DNA from: a bacterium
GTDB lineage: Bacteria; Actinomycetota; Acidimicrobiia; Acidimicrobiales; Ilumatobacteraceae
Reading direction: 5' to 3'
Assembly (NCBI GenBank): GCA_013205145.1
Contig: JABMMV010000207.1
Location: 1-34,250 of the forward strand
Length of the DNA stretch: 34,250 nucleotides
Shown here: positions 19,257 to 28,301 of the stretch, piece by piece
Position numbering within the stretch: position 1 is the stretch's first letter
Layout of the letters: each line of letters begins with the position of its first letter
Notes under the pieces: model-generated
What the model saw: only the letters and a program-made list of their open reading frames with translations
What the model was told of the DNA's origin: nothing
Database searches by the model: none
Translations under genes and position numbers: made by a program

Positions 19257-20498
19257 CTAGAGGGTACGGGCGTTAATGCGAACTGGCAATTCACGTGGAC
19301 CGCGAATTTGGCCGACACTCCATTTCACTACTTCATCGGGTGCGATCTCGAAATCGGGGAACGCCGCAATGAACTCTTCAACTGCAACGCGCAGTTCAAG
19401 ACGTGCCAAGTTTGACCCCAGACAGCGATGGATACCAAGCCCGAATGCAGCATGGCGATTCACTTCGCGGTCAATGAGTACTTGATCGGCATTCTCAAAT
19501 TCTTCTGGATCACGGTTAGCAGCAGGGAATGGTAAAAGTACCCAGTCGTTTTGCTTCATTTCATTTCCGTGAAAGTTGTAGTCATCTTTTACAACACGCG
19601 CCATGGTGACTGGTGCGTATGCGCGAAGAAACTCTTCAATAGCTGTTGGCATCAGAGCAGGGTTATCGACCAATCGACGACGGTCGACAGGGTTTGTTGC
19701 TAGGTGCCACAAACTTGAACCAATTGCGCTCCATGTTGTATCGATGCCAGCAATGAGTAGCAAGATGATGCTGCCACCAACATGTTGGAGGCTGAGTGGC
19801 TGATCGTAAATTTTTGCATTCAACAAAAAGTTCGTCAGGTCATCACGTGGGTTGTCAATGTGATCTTGCACTTGCTTTGCAACGTACGCATCGAGCGCCA
19901 TGAAAGCTTCTGCACGTTTCCCAGGCGCCAAGTTGATGGCCTCCAAAACATCGTGCACAAAACCACGGAATACTGCACCGTCTTCTGGGGGGAAGCCCAA
20001 CATGCGAGCGATGACGTTGACAGGAATGTGCTGTGCAAATTGCGTAGCGGCATCGACCACGTCGGCTGCTTTCATGTCGGCTATGAGCTCGCGACACAAT
20101 ATACGAATTTCTGGTTCCCACTCATCAATCATTTTAGGAGAAAACGCAGGCAACAGAATTCGGCGTGCATCTTGATGAAAAGGTGGGTCTGACGTAATTG
20201 GCGGTGCACCACCAATGGGGGCAGGAATCGCGTCGGGAAGGTCGCTTGGCTTCACCGTTGCAACTACTACACCTCGACTAGAAAAGTGTTCTGTGTCATA
20301 GGCAATTTCATGCACATACTCGTGAGTGACTGGCAGCCAGGTATTGCCATAACGCTCAGTGTGCGCGACCGGACATGTGCCGCGTAATTCGCTCCAAATT
20401 TCATGTGCATTTTCGTTATACGACGGGTCTGCGTGGTCGAAGTCAGTTTGCCAGTTTGTTACTGGCCCATAAATAGATTTTTCGTCAAGTGTTGTCAT
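19257..20498 (-). CDS. Cytochrome P450
   Basis: 413 aa; I-helix LLLIAGIDTTWSAIG, EEFLRAYAP (ExxR), heme loop AAFGLGIHRCLGSNLARLELR. Confidence 0.96.
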   Translation of the reverse strand: MTTLDEKSIYGPVTNWQTDFDHADPSYNENAHEIWSELRGTCPVAHTERYGNTWLPVTHEYVHEIAYDTEHFSSRGVVVATVKPSDLPDAIPAPIGGAPPITSDPPFHQDARRILLPAFSPKMIDEWEPEIRILCRELIADMKAADVVDAATQFAQHIPVNVIARMLGFPPEDGAVFRGFVHDVLEAINLAPGKRAEAFMALDAYVAKQVQDHIDNPRDDLTNFLLNAKIYDQPLSLQHVGGSIILLLIAGIDTTWSAIGSSLWHLATNPVDRRRLVDNPALMPTAIEEFLRAYAPVTMARVVKDDYNFHGNEMKQNDWVLLPFPAANRDPEEFENADQVLIDREVNRHAAFGLGIHRCLGSNLARLELRVAVEEFIAAFPDFEIAPDEVVKWSVGQIRGPRELPVRINARTL

Positions 20499-20512
20499 AA
20501 AAACTTTCTTTG

Positions 20513-20707
20513 CTATTCAACAATGCTGATGGCGTACTCGGGACAGTTAGCAACGGCGAGGCGGGCTTTTTCTGCAAGGTGCGGCTCTACGACCCCATCT
20601 CCAATTGCAAAAGCATTACCCATGTCATCGACATCAAAAAGTTCAGGGGCAATGGCATAGCATCGGTTGTGCCCTTGGCACTTCGATTGATCTACCTGTA
20701 CTTTCAT
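20513..20707 (-). CDS. Small ferredoxin of the P450-partner type
   Basis: MKVQVDQSKCQGHNRCYAIAPELFDVDDMGNAFAIGDGVVEPHLAEKARLAVANCPEYAISIVE; CxxHxxC...CP pattern. Likely start 20707 behind GAGGGG rather than 20722. Confidence 0.92.
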   Translation of the reverse strand: MKVQVDQSKCQGHNRCYAIAPELFDVDDMGNAFAIGDGVVEPHLAEKARLAVANCPEYAISIVE

Positions 20708-20771
20708 AAATTGTCCCCTCACCCTCGCTACCCAAACACCTTATTACCCTTCGGTAGGTAAGTCACATTCC

Positions 20772-21566
20772 TTGCCGAAAACGAGAGAAAAAAGTTGTAT
20801 GCCTGTAAAGAAAAACATGTTTGTACTTCTTCCTCCTTCGGAAGGGAAAGCCCAAAGTGGTCTGCCGAAAACGAAATGGTCACCTTCCCAAGGGGTATTC
20901 GGAAAGGCTCTTGGCGCTCATCGCCAGGCCATCGTTACTTCACTTCACAAAGCGCAGGGTGGCTCTGCGGCGCTCCTCGGCGTATCGGGTAAACACCTTG
21001 ACCGCGCCCAATCAGCGAACTCATCTCTTGCCGGCTCGCCCACTCTTGTTGCCTGCGAGCGCTACACGGGGGTGGTCTGGGGCCATCTCGACCTCCCTAC
21101 TTTGACACCTACCCAGCACAGTTTTGCTCGTGACCACATTGTGGTAGTGAGCGGGCTACTGGGTGCAGTGCTGGGTTCTGACCCCACCCCCGACTACCGC
21201 TTGAAAATGGGTGCTCGCATAGCCGTGGAAAAGCACCCCATCCAAACCATGTCAAAATTTTGGCGCGAACCCGTGACGGCGGCACTGAACAACTTATGTG
21301 CCGGGCACATTGTTGTTGATGTGTTGCCACAAGACCACAGGGGAATATTTCTGCCCGACCAGTCGCTATTGAAGGGATATATTTCCGTCGATCTCGTCAC
21401 AAAATCGAATGGGAAAGCTGGCGGGCACGATGCAAAAGCCGCCAAAGGACTCCTCGTGCGCCATTTGTTTTCAACACCAAAAAGCCTGAGCAGTGTTGAA
21501 CTCATTCTTGACCGCATCTCTAGTTTTTCTCACCCGCAATTTAAGGTTGTGACAAAAGTCAACTAG
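20772..21566 (+). CDS. yaaA: YaaA family (DUF328) peroxide-stress protein homologue
   Basis: MFVLLPPSEGKAQ..., YTGVVWGHLDLPTL, VVSGLLGAVLGSDPTPDYRLKMGARI, FWREPVTAALN motifs. Start uncertain (20772, 20802 or 20817). Confidence 0.85.
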   Translation: MPKTREKSCMPVKKNMFVLLPPSEGKAQSGLPKTKWSPSQGVFGKALGAHRQAIVTSLHKAQGGSAALLGVSGKHLDRAQSANSSLAGSPTLVACERYTGVVWGHLDLPTLTPTQHSFARDHIVVVSGLLGAVLGSDPTPDYRLKMGARIAVEKHPIQTMSKFWREPVTAALNNLCAGHIVVDVLPQDHRGIFLPDQSLLKGYISVDLVTKSNGKAGGHDAKAAKGLLVRHLFSTPKSLSSVELILDRISSFSHPQFKVVTKVN

Positions 21567-21575
21567 ATTCCTTCT

Positions 21576-23201
21576 ATGGAAAAACAGTTTGCAACTATTT
21601 GGGAATCTATTGCCGACTCCATTGGAGACTCTCCTGCCGTCACCCAAGGAACAGTGACTCGCACCTGGAGCGAATACGACCAACGTGCTGCACGAATTGC
21701 AAGTGCACTTGTTGACGCTGGTCTCCAGCCACAAAGCAAAGTGGGTCTCTACCTCTACAACTCGAATGAGTACTTAGAGGCGCAATTTGCCGCCTTTAAA
21801 TTTCGTGGCGTGCCCGTCAATGTGAACTATCGCTACCTCGACGAAGAGTTGCTCTACCTCCTTGATAACAGCGACGCCGAAGCGCTCTTCTTTCACTCAT
21901 CACTCGGCGATCGCGTTGCACGCGTTGTAGACCGACTCCCCAAATTGAAATTGCTTGTTGAGGTGAGCGACGACGGCGAGCACCATGTTGTCTCCGCGGT
22001 TCCGTACAACACTCTGATAGCCGACTACGACCCAATGCCGCGCATCACACGCGACGAAGACGACATCTACATGCTGTACACCGGCGGAACCACGGGTATG
22101 CCGAAAGGCGTGATGTACCAAATGGGCTCGTTGGTTGAAGGTTTCGTGAATGGAGGTTTGGCTTTTATTGGCATGACCCCTCCTGCAGAGATTTCGCAAC
22201 TAGACAAAACTGTTCGCGATGCCCATGCAAATGGCATTCGACCCATCACCATTCCTGGTTGCCCCATCATGCATGGCACCGGAATGTGGATTGGCGCAAT
22301 GATGCCGCAGTCTGGTGGTGCACACGTCGTTACTTTGCAAAAGCGCAGTTTTGATGCGCACGAATTGTTTCAGGTAATACAAGACAAAAAGGCAACGCTC
22401 GCCGTTGTTGTAGGCGACTCATTCGTGAAACCAATGATTCGCGCACTCGACGAGGCCACCGCAAAAGGCACCGCTTACGATGCGAGCAGTTTGAAAATGA
22501 TTGCCTCCTCGGGCGTCATGTGGACTTCAGAAGTGAAAGAAGCGTTGCTTGAGCGCATTGAACACGTCGTACTTCTCGATGCCATGGGCTCAAGTGAAGG
22601 CTCTATGGGAACCTCCATCAGCATGAAGGGGCTTCCTCCTAAAACTGCGAAATTTGCTGTTGCCCCCACCACAAAGGTTTTCACCGAAGACGACCGCGAA
22701 GTTCAACCTGGTTCTGGCGAAATTGGCAAAGTTGCAGCCGGTGGCGCAGTGCCTATTGGCTATTACAAAGACCCAGAGAAGTCGAGCAAAACATTCCGCA
22801 CCATCAATGGTGTGCGCTATTCATTTCCAGGCGACATGGCAACAGTAGAAGCCGACGGTTCTCTCACACTTCTTGGCCGCGGAAGCCAGGTCATCAACTC
22901 TGCTGGTGAAAAAATATTTCCAGAGGAAGTTGAAGAAGCGGTCAAGCGAGTTGAGGGCGTTCTCGATTGTCTCGTTGTTGGCATTGACGACGAAAAATTT
23001 GGCCAGGCAGTAACTGCCGTCGCTTCGCTCTCACCAGGTGCCAAGGTGGAAGAAGCAACCATCATTGCAAACGTGAAAACCCAACTAGCCGGATACAAAG
23101 CTCCGAAACGCGTGGTGTTTGTTACTCAAATTCCTCGGGCACCAAATGGTAAGGCCGACTACAAAACAGCGCGTGATATGGCTATTGCTGGGCTGGCGTA
23201 A
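21576..23201 (+). CDS. AMP-dependent acyl-CoA synthetase (FadD-like)
   Basis: 541 aa; DDIYMLYTGGTTGMPKGVMY (P-loop of ANL enzymes), DAMGSSEGSMG, GRGSQVINSAGEKIFPEEVEEA, PNGKADYK. Confidence 0.95.
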   Translation: MEKQFATIWESIADSIGDSPAVTQGTVTRTWSEYDQRAARIASALVDAGLQPQSKVGLYLYNSNEYLEAQFAAFKFRGVPVNVNYRYLDEELLYLLDNSDAEALFFHSSLGDRVARVVDRLPKLKLLVEVSDDGEHHVVSAVPYNTLIADYDPMPRITRDEDDIYMLYTGGTTGMPKGVMYQMGSLVEGFVNGGLAFIGMTPPAEISQLDKTVRDAHANGIRPITIPGCPIMHGTGMWIGAMMPQSGGAHVVTLQKRSFDAHELFQVIQDKKATLAVVVGDSFVKPMIRALDEATAKGTAYDASSLKMIASSGVMWTSEVKEALLERIEHVVLLDAMGSSEGSMGTSISMKGLPPKTAKFAVAPTTKVFTEDDREVQPGSGEIGKVAAGGAVPIGYYKDPEKSSKTFRTINGVRYSFPGDMATVEADGSLTLLGRGSQVINSAGEKIFPEEVEEAVKRVEGVLDCLVVGIDDEKFGQAVTAVASLSPGAKVEEATIIANVKTQLAGYKAPKRVVFVTQIPRAPNGKADYKTARDMAIAGLA

Positions 23202-23949
23202 GAAGTTTTTCTTGTAAAAATGCAACGACGCGTTCGACACCTTCATCAACGCGCTGCTCTGTGAGAACAGAATGATCTTTCTTCGACGCTGAGGGAAACT
23301 CAATGCCAATGAATGCACTGCCAAGCAGTGTGCGAAGTGCAGAGAATCGGTCACCCACCAGCTTGTCGTCACTAAATTTGAGACCCAATACCTGACAACC
23401 TGCTGCTGCTCGATTGGCAATGACCACCGCATCATCTGCAGACAAGTTGAGGTCGCTCGAATTCTTTTTGCCGATAGCAAACGGAAGTGACGGCTGAGAA
23501 AGCACAGGAGCAATCATTCGCTCGTCGAGCATCATGCCCAACGCGAAACCACCGCTGAAGCACATGCCAATCGCCCCTACACCTGGTCCGCCAACATCTT
23601 CGTGAAGTTGCCGCGCTAGCGCACGCAACCACGAAATAACTGGTGACGTCTGTTCAGCTGCAAGCGTCGCGAACTCTCGTGACACACAAATTTTAGACAT
23701 TGATGACGCAATATATTTGCCGCTCACTTCTCGGCCAGCTTCACCAACAAGCAACGGCATGACCACGGTGAAACCTGCTTGCACTACTTCTTCAGCAAAA
23801 CGTAAAACGGCGGGCGTAATGCCAGGAATTTCATGTACGACCACGACACCCGGGCCACTGCCTTTGCGGTAGGTCGTATGTGTGATATTTGCAGCAGAAA
23901 ATGAACCACGTTCCCAACCCACTAGTTCTTGCATAGTTTCATTTTTCAC
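23182..23949 (-). CDS. Dienelactone hydrolase family protein
   Basis: 255 aa; VVVHEIPGITP, GAIGMCFSGGFALGM nucleophile elbow with Cys, ATG overlaps upstream stop (ATGA). Confidence 0.88.
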   Translation of the reverse strand: MKNETMQELVGWERGSFSAANITHTTYRKGSGPGVVVVHEIPGITPAVLRFAEEVVQAGFTVVMPLLVGEAGREVSGKYIASSMSKICVSREFATLAAEQTSPVISWLRALARQLHEDVGGPGVGAIGMCFSGGFALGMMLDERMIAPVLSQPSLPFAIGKKNSSDLNLSADDAVVIANRAAAGCQVLGLKFSDDKLVGDRFSALRTLLGSAFIGIEFPSASKKDHSVLTEQRVDEGVERVVAFLQEKLLTPAQQ

Positions 23950-24962
23950 TTTTTGCTCCCTTGCAATGCGTGAAGTGCTGACTCGACCATCATTTCAACA
24001 GAACGCTGGAGCGGTGTTGGGTCGAAGTCAGATTTCCCCATTGCACCGTGCACATACCGTGCATATACGCCCTCAGAAATGACTGCGAGCCTCCATGAAG
24101 AAAATGCAACGTAGTAATCGATGTTGCTCACATCACGACCAGACTTCTGTCCGTACATCGCCACCATTTCTTTATACGTAGGAAAGCCTTCCAAGCCAGA
24201 TGGATCATTTTCCTTACGTGCAAGAGCGCCAGGGTCACTCCAATACACACCTAAGTACCCAATGTCGGCAAGCGGGTCGCCCAGAGTGCACAGCTCCCAG
24301 TCGAGAACTGCTCTAATTTCGCCAGTTGAAGTATTGGTGAGGCAGTTACCAAATCGGTAATCGCCATGGGCAATTGTTGCGCCGTGTTGCACAGGCATTC
24401 CCTCCCGCAACAGCCGTTCAACCTCATCCATTTCGGGAAGCTCACGTTGCTTAGAGTTTTCCCACTGCGCACTCCAACGTTTGATTTGCCTTTCGATATA
24501 CCCATCGCGTCGGGCAAGGTCACCAAGACCCACATCGTCAATGTTGACGTTATGCAATGCCACCATGACGTCGATGAGATTCTCGCTCGCTGTACGACGC
24601 AACTCAGGAGTCATCACACTTGCTTTTATTTGCGAATCGAGCACTTCGCCTTCTACGTAACTCATAACATAGAAAGGAGAACCATTCACTTCTAAATCTG
24701 TACACACACCAAGTGTTTTTGGCACTGGCACTGCAGTTTTGCCAACTGCGGAAATGATGCGATATTCGCGCGCCATGTCGTGTGCTGTAGCCAATACATG
24801 ACCTGTAGGAGGTCTGCGCAAAACCACTTGGTTACCCGCAGCATCTACAACGCGATACGTAATGTTGGAGCGACCGCCAGCAATCATGTTGAATTCAAAT
24901 GGGCCGCGCAGACCGTCAATATGACTTTCTAGCCACTGCGAAACTCGATTGATCTCAATCAT
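23946..24962 (-). CDS. Aminoglycoside phosphotransferase-like (APH/ACAD10-type) family protein
   Basis: 338 aa; IAGGRSNITYRVVDAAGNQVVLRRPP, ATIAHGDYRFGNCL (HGDxxxxN), RAVLDWELCTLGDPLADIGYL. Confidence 0.92.
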   Translation of the reverse strand: MIEINRVSQWLESHIDGLRGPFEFNMIAGGRSNITYRVVDAAGNQVVLRRPPTGHVLATAHDMAREYRIISAVGKTAVPVPKTLGVCTDLEVNGSPFYVMSYVEGEVLDSQIKASVMTPELRRTASENLIDVMVALHNVNIDDVGLGDLARRDGYIERQIKRWSAQWENSKQRELPEMDEVERLLREGMPVQHGATIAHGDYRFGNCLTNTSTGEIRAVLDWELCTLGDPLADIGYLGVYWSDPGALARKENDPSGLEGFPTYKEMVAMYGQKSGRDVSNIDYYVAFSSWRLAVISEGVYARYVHGAMGKSDFDPTPLQRSVEMMVESALHALQGSKK

Positions 24963-25007
24963 GATGGCTACCTTGCATCACTACAGATTACTGCAGTGCA
25001 CCACGAC

Positions 25008-26078
25008 TTAACCCGGACGTGTGACTCCAACAACCCGACCCCAGTCGACCGGAGCAATGCGCACCACATCACCACGCCGAGGAGCGTGCACCATTCGGCC
25101 GCCTCCGATATAGAGACTCACATGCCCAATAGGTGTACGGCTAAAAATAAGGTCACCTGGCTGAGCTGCAGAAATAGGAATCTTCGGACCGCGTTGGAAT
25201 TGTGCGCGCGAGTAATGCGGCAGGCTCACTCCGGCTTGACCCCATGCGTACAAGGTGAGCCCAGAGCAGTCGAATGCAACACCAGGCGTGCTGCGAGCAA
25301 ATTGATAAGGGGTGCCAATTTGTGCCAGCGCTGATTGAACCGCAATACCTGCACGCGAAGAAGGAGACTTCACTTTTATATTGATTGCTTGCGACTGATA
25401 CTTCGCCGAAATGGCGCGCGACTGTTCTAGCGCCACCGCATCGCGGCGATTGCGCTCTATCTGTAACGCTTCTCCCAGATCAGATTGAGCTTGACCCAAC
25501 TTCGATTGGTACGCGTTCGCCAAGTTTTCTGCCGCATTGAAACGGCTTGTTGCCACCTGGGCTTGCTTTTCTGCTTCAGTTTTTTTCTTCTCTAACTTTT
25601 GGCGCTCCAAGTTGAGGTCTTCCACAAGCGCATCAAGCTCGTCGCTCGAGTTTGCGCCAGCATTCACAGCAACCGACAAATAATGTTCACGCTGCACCAT
25701 GGCATTGAGCCCACCAGTGTCGGTGAGGAGTGAGGTCAAACTATTCGTGCGACCACCACTCATAAACGCCTGCTTGGCGACTCCGAAGAGGTCTTTGCGC
25801 ATTCCTGCAAGCTGGGCTTCTTTCAGCGCAACATTTGCCTTTGAAGATTCAATTTCTACGACGAGGTCATCTTGCTTCGATAACGCTGCTGCATAATCTT
25901 CGGAAATGGCATCCATCTGCCCTTCGAGCTGGTCGAGTTCGTTCAAAATGGCATTCACCTGGTTTTGGATATTGTTCGAGGCAGCTGCTGCAGGGGCAGG
26001 GGCCCACAACGTGGGCCCAGCAAAACTGCTGAGAGCGACCACCAAGGCGATCAGTCGGGCACGGGGGCGTACGAACAT
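25008..26078 (-). CDS. Secreted NlpC/P60 family peptidoglycan hydrolase with N-terminal coiled coil
   Basis: 356 aa; signal peptide LIALVVALSSFAGPTLWAPAPAAAA, long coiled coil, C-terminal AFDCSGLTLYAWGQAGVSLPHYSRAQF...GDLIFSRTPIGHVSLYIGGGRMVHAP. Confidence 0.94.
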   Translation of the reverse strand: MFVRPRARLIALVVALSSFAGPTLWAPAPAAAASNNIQNQVNAILNELDQLEGQMDAISEDYAAALSKQDDLVVEIESSKANVALKEAQLAGMRKDLFGVAKQAFMSGGRTNSLTSLLTDTGGLNAMVQREHYLSVAVNAGANSSDELDALVEDLNLERQKLEKKKTEAEKQAQVATSRFNAAENLANAYQSKLGQAQSDLGEALQIERNRRDAVALEQSRAISAKYQSQAINIKVKSPSSRAGIAVQSALAQIGTPYQFARSTPGVAFDCSGLTLYAWGQAGVSLPHYSRAQFQRGPKIPISAAQPGDLIFSRTPIGHVSLYIGGGRMVHAPRRGDVVRIAPVDWGRVVGVTRPG

Positions 26079-26176
26079 GACCCTCTGAGCCTACGAGCGA
26101 CTGCTCACGAGGGGCGATATCGGGTCAATATTTCCGATTATCCCGTCAAAATTGCGCGAAATGAGCGAAAAATGCT

Positions 26177-27736
26177 CTATTCCCACTCAATCGTGCCCGG
26201 TGGTTTCGAGGTCACGTCGTACACCACGCGGTTGATGCCCGGTACTTCATTGATGATGCGGTTCGACATTTTCTCTAAGAGGTCATAGGGCAAACGCGCC
26301 CAGTCGGCCGTCATGGCATCGTCGCTTGTGACGGCACGAATGATGATGGGGTGCCCATAGGTACGTTCATCGCCCATCACACCCACCGAGCGAATGTCGG
26401 CAAGAACAGCAAAGGCCTGCCAGATCTCTCGCTCGAGGCCGGCAAGACGCACCTCTTCGCGCACGATGGCATCGGCTTCTTGCAAAGTTGCCACACGCTC
26501 GGGGGTGACCTCGCCAATAATGCGCACGCCAAGCCCTGGGCCCGGGAACGGTTGACGCCAGACCATTTCATCGGGAAGACCAAGTTCGCTACCCAACTTG
26601 CGCACTTCGTCTTTGAAAAGTGTGCGCAGTGGCTCCACCAATTTCAAGGTCATATCTTTTGGCAAGCCACCGACGTTGTGATGGCTTTTAATGACAGATG
26701 CTGTGCCATCACTTCCGCCGCTTTCAATGACGTCGGGGTACAAAGTTCCTTGCACCAGAAATTCTGCATCGGTCACCCCACCTGTATTTTCTTCAAAAAT
26801 ACGCACGAAGAGTTCGCCAATTGCTTTACGTTTTGCTTCTGGCTCTACTACGCCTGTGAGTTTGTTGAAAAACTTTTCGCCAGCGCTCACATGAATGAGT
26901 TCAATACCCATATTGCGTTGGAACATCTCGACTACTTGTTCACTTTCACCTTTGCGCATGAGCCCAGTATCGACATAAACGCAAGTGAGCTGTGCGCCAA
27001 TTGCTTTATGAACAAGTGCAGCGGCAACAGATGAATCGACGCCGCCAGATAAACCGCAAATAGCGCGTGCATTTCCTACTTGTGCGCGAATTGCTGCGAC
27101 CTGAGTGTCAATGATGGAATCCATTGTCCAGTTAGGAGTGCAGCCAGCGAGCTCGATGAGGAAACGTTCAAGAATTTTTTGTCCGTGCTCAGAGTGCACG
27201 ACTTCGGGGTGGAACTGCACTGCCCACACTTTGCGTTGTGCATTTTCCATTACAGCAATAGGTGCATCGGGTGTAGAAGCCGACGAAGTAAACCCGTCTG
27301 GCATGCGCGCAACAAAATCGAAATGGCTCATCCATACCGAATATTCGGACGGCAAATCATGCAACAGCATTGAGGTCTCGTTATTGCGAGTGAACAGTGC
27401 ACGGCCGTATTCACCGCGGCCACCTCGCGATACTTCCCCACCAAGTTGTTGTGCAATCAGTTGGTGCCCATAACAAATTCCGAAGATAGGAATGCCCAAG
27501 TCATAGATGGCGGGGTCAAGCACCGGGGCACCTTCAACATGCACACTTTTGGGCCCACCCGACAAAATGATTGCCCGCGGATTTTTTTTCTGTACTTCGC
27601 TTGCCGTGATGCGGTGCGGCACTATTTCTGAGTACACATGGGCCTCGCGCACACGGCGCGCAATGAGTTGGGCGTATTGAGCCCCAAAATCGACCACTAA
27701 GACGGTGTCATATGTATCAGACATCGCTATGACCAT
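26177..27736 (-). CDS. guaA: GMP synthase (glutamine-hydrolysing)
   Basis: 519 aa; [71 protein letters not shown]-terminal [10 protein letters not shown]. Start may be 27724 (MSDTYDT). Confidence 0.97.
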   Translation of the reverse strand: MVIAMSDTYDTVLVVDFGAQYAQLIARRVREAHVYSEIVPHRITASEVQKKNPRAIILSGGPKSVHVEGAPVLDPAIYDLGIPIFGICYGHQLIAQQLGGEVSRGGRGEYGRALFTRNNETSMLLHDLPSEYSVWMSHFDFVARMPDGFTSSASTPDAPIAVMENAQRKVWAVQFHPEVVHSEHGQKILERFLIELAGCTPNWTMDSIIDTQVAAIRAQVGNARAICGLSGGVDSSVAAALVHKAIGAQLTCVYVDTGLMRKGESEQVVEMFQRNMGIELIHVSAGEKFFNKLTGVVEPEAKRKAIGELFVRIFEENTGGVTDAEFLVQGTLYPDVIESGGSDGTASVIKSHHNVGGLPKDMTLKLVEPLRTLFKDEVRKLGSELGLPDEMVWRQPFPGPGLGVRIIGEVTPERVATLQEADAIVREEVRLAGLEREIWQAFAVLADIRSVGVMGDERTYGHPIIIRAVTSDDAMTADWARLPYDLLEKMSNRIINEVPGINRVVYDVTSKPPGTIEWE

Positions 27737-27745
27737 AGTTCCCGT

Positions 27746-28090
27746 TTGGCATCTGCGCCCGTGCCGTGTGACGATGGCGGAGTGCCATCTGTCGCTTTTC
27801 CCTCATCAGTGTCTGCCAGCTCAGAGACACCCATCACCGAACCCCTCTACACCTATGACATCGATCGCGAACCGAGCGACTGTATTGGGCTGTATCCAAA
27901 GCCTGGATGCGGAAAAGCTCCCACTCAAGCTGGTGACCGTGGTGGAAGTTTGCAGTACGCCACTTTCGGGCTCATCATTATTGGCCTTGCCATCGTTTTT
28001 ACCGTCATCTTTCGCAATGTCATTCGAGCCGACAAGCGCAAAGCAACCGAGGTCGCTGACCCAAACCAAAAATGGTCACCTCGCGACTAA
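27746..28090 (+). CDS. Small single-TM hypothetical protein
   Basis: 114 aa, TTG start in the ORF track; [25 protein letters not shown] then hydrophobic [18 protein letters not shown] and basic tail. True start uncertain. Confidence 0.6.
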   Translation: MASAPVPCDDGGVPSVAFPSSVSASSETPITEPLYTYDIDREPSDCIGLYPKPGCGKAPTQAGDRGGSLQYATFGLIIIGLAIVFTVIFRNVIRADKRKATEVADPNQKWSPRD

Positions 28091-28169
28091 ACGACGGTGC
28101 CACAGCCCACGATCGCCTATAACGTAGGTAACGCAATAGATAACGCAATTCGAATACAACTACAAACAA

Positions 28170-28296
28170 CTCCTTGCGGGGTACGGGTGCAAGTCCCAAC
28201 CGGCAGTCATAGTCTGCGAACCCTTTCACTTCGGTGATTGGGCCGAATTGGTGGAACTCCAATACCGACGGTCATAGTCCGGATGGGAGCAAGGTG
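28170..28296 (+). promoter_or_regulatory. FMN riboswitch (RFN element) upstream of ribD
   Basis: ccttgcggggtacgggtgcaagtcccaaccggcagtcatagtctgcgaaccc...gggccgaattggtggaactccaataccgacggtcatagtccggatgggagcaagg follows the RFN consensus (GACCGGCGGT-, GGTGaAAnTCCa-, CCGACGGT-AGTC-GGATGGGAG). P1 is ccttgc/gcaagg. Confidence 0.95.
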
Positions 28297-28301
28297 GAGG
28301 C

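Noticed and set aside
20735-20762. Imperfect palindrome near ttattacccttcggtaggtaag upstream of the ferredoxin gene
   Set aside because: Arms match only partly; too weak to claim a TetR-type operator.
24979-24998. Short hairpin cactacag-atta-ctgcagtg between the NlpC/P60 and phosphotransferase genes
   Set aside because: 8-bp imperfect stem with no T run; not enough to call a terminator or operator.
26351-27034. 227-aa plus-strand ORF inside guaA
   Set aside because: Fully antisense to a well-supported guaA; composition rich in Phe/Cys/His typical of shadow ORFs, no recognisable motif.
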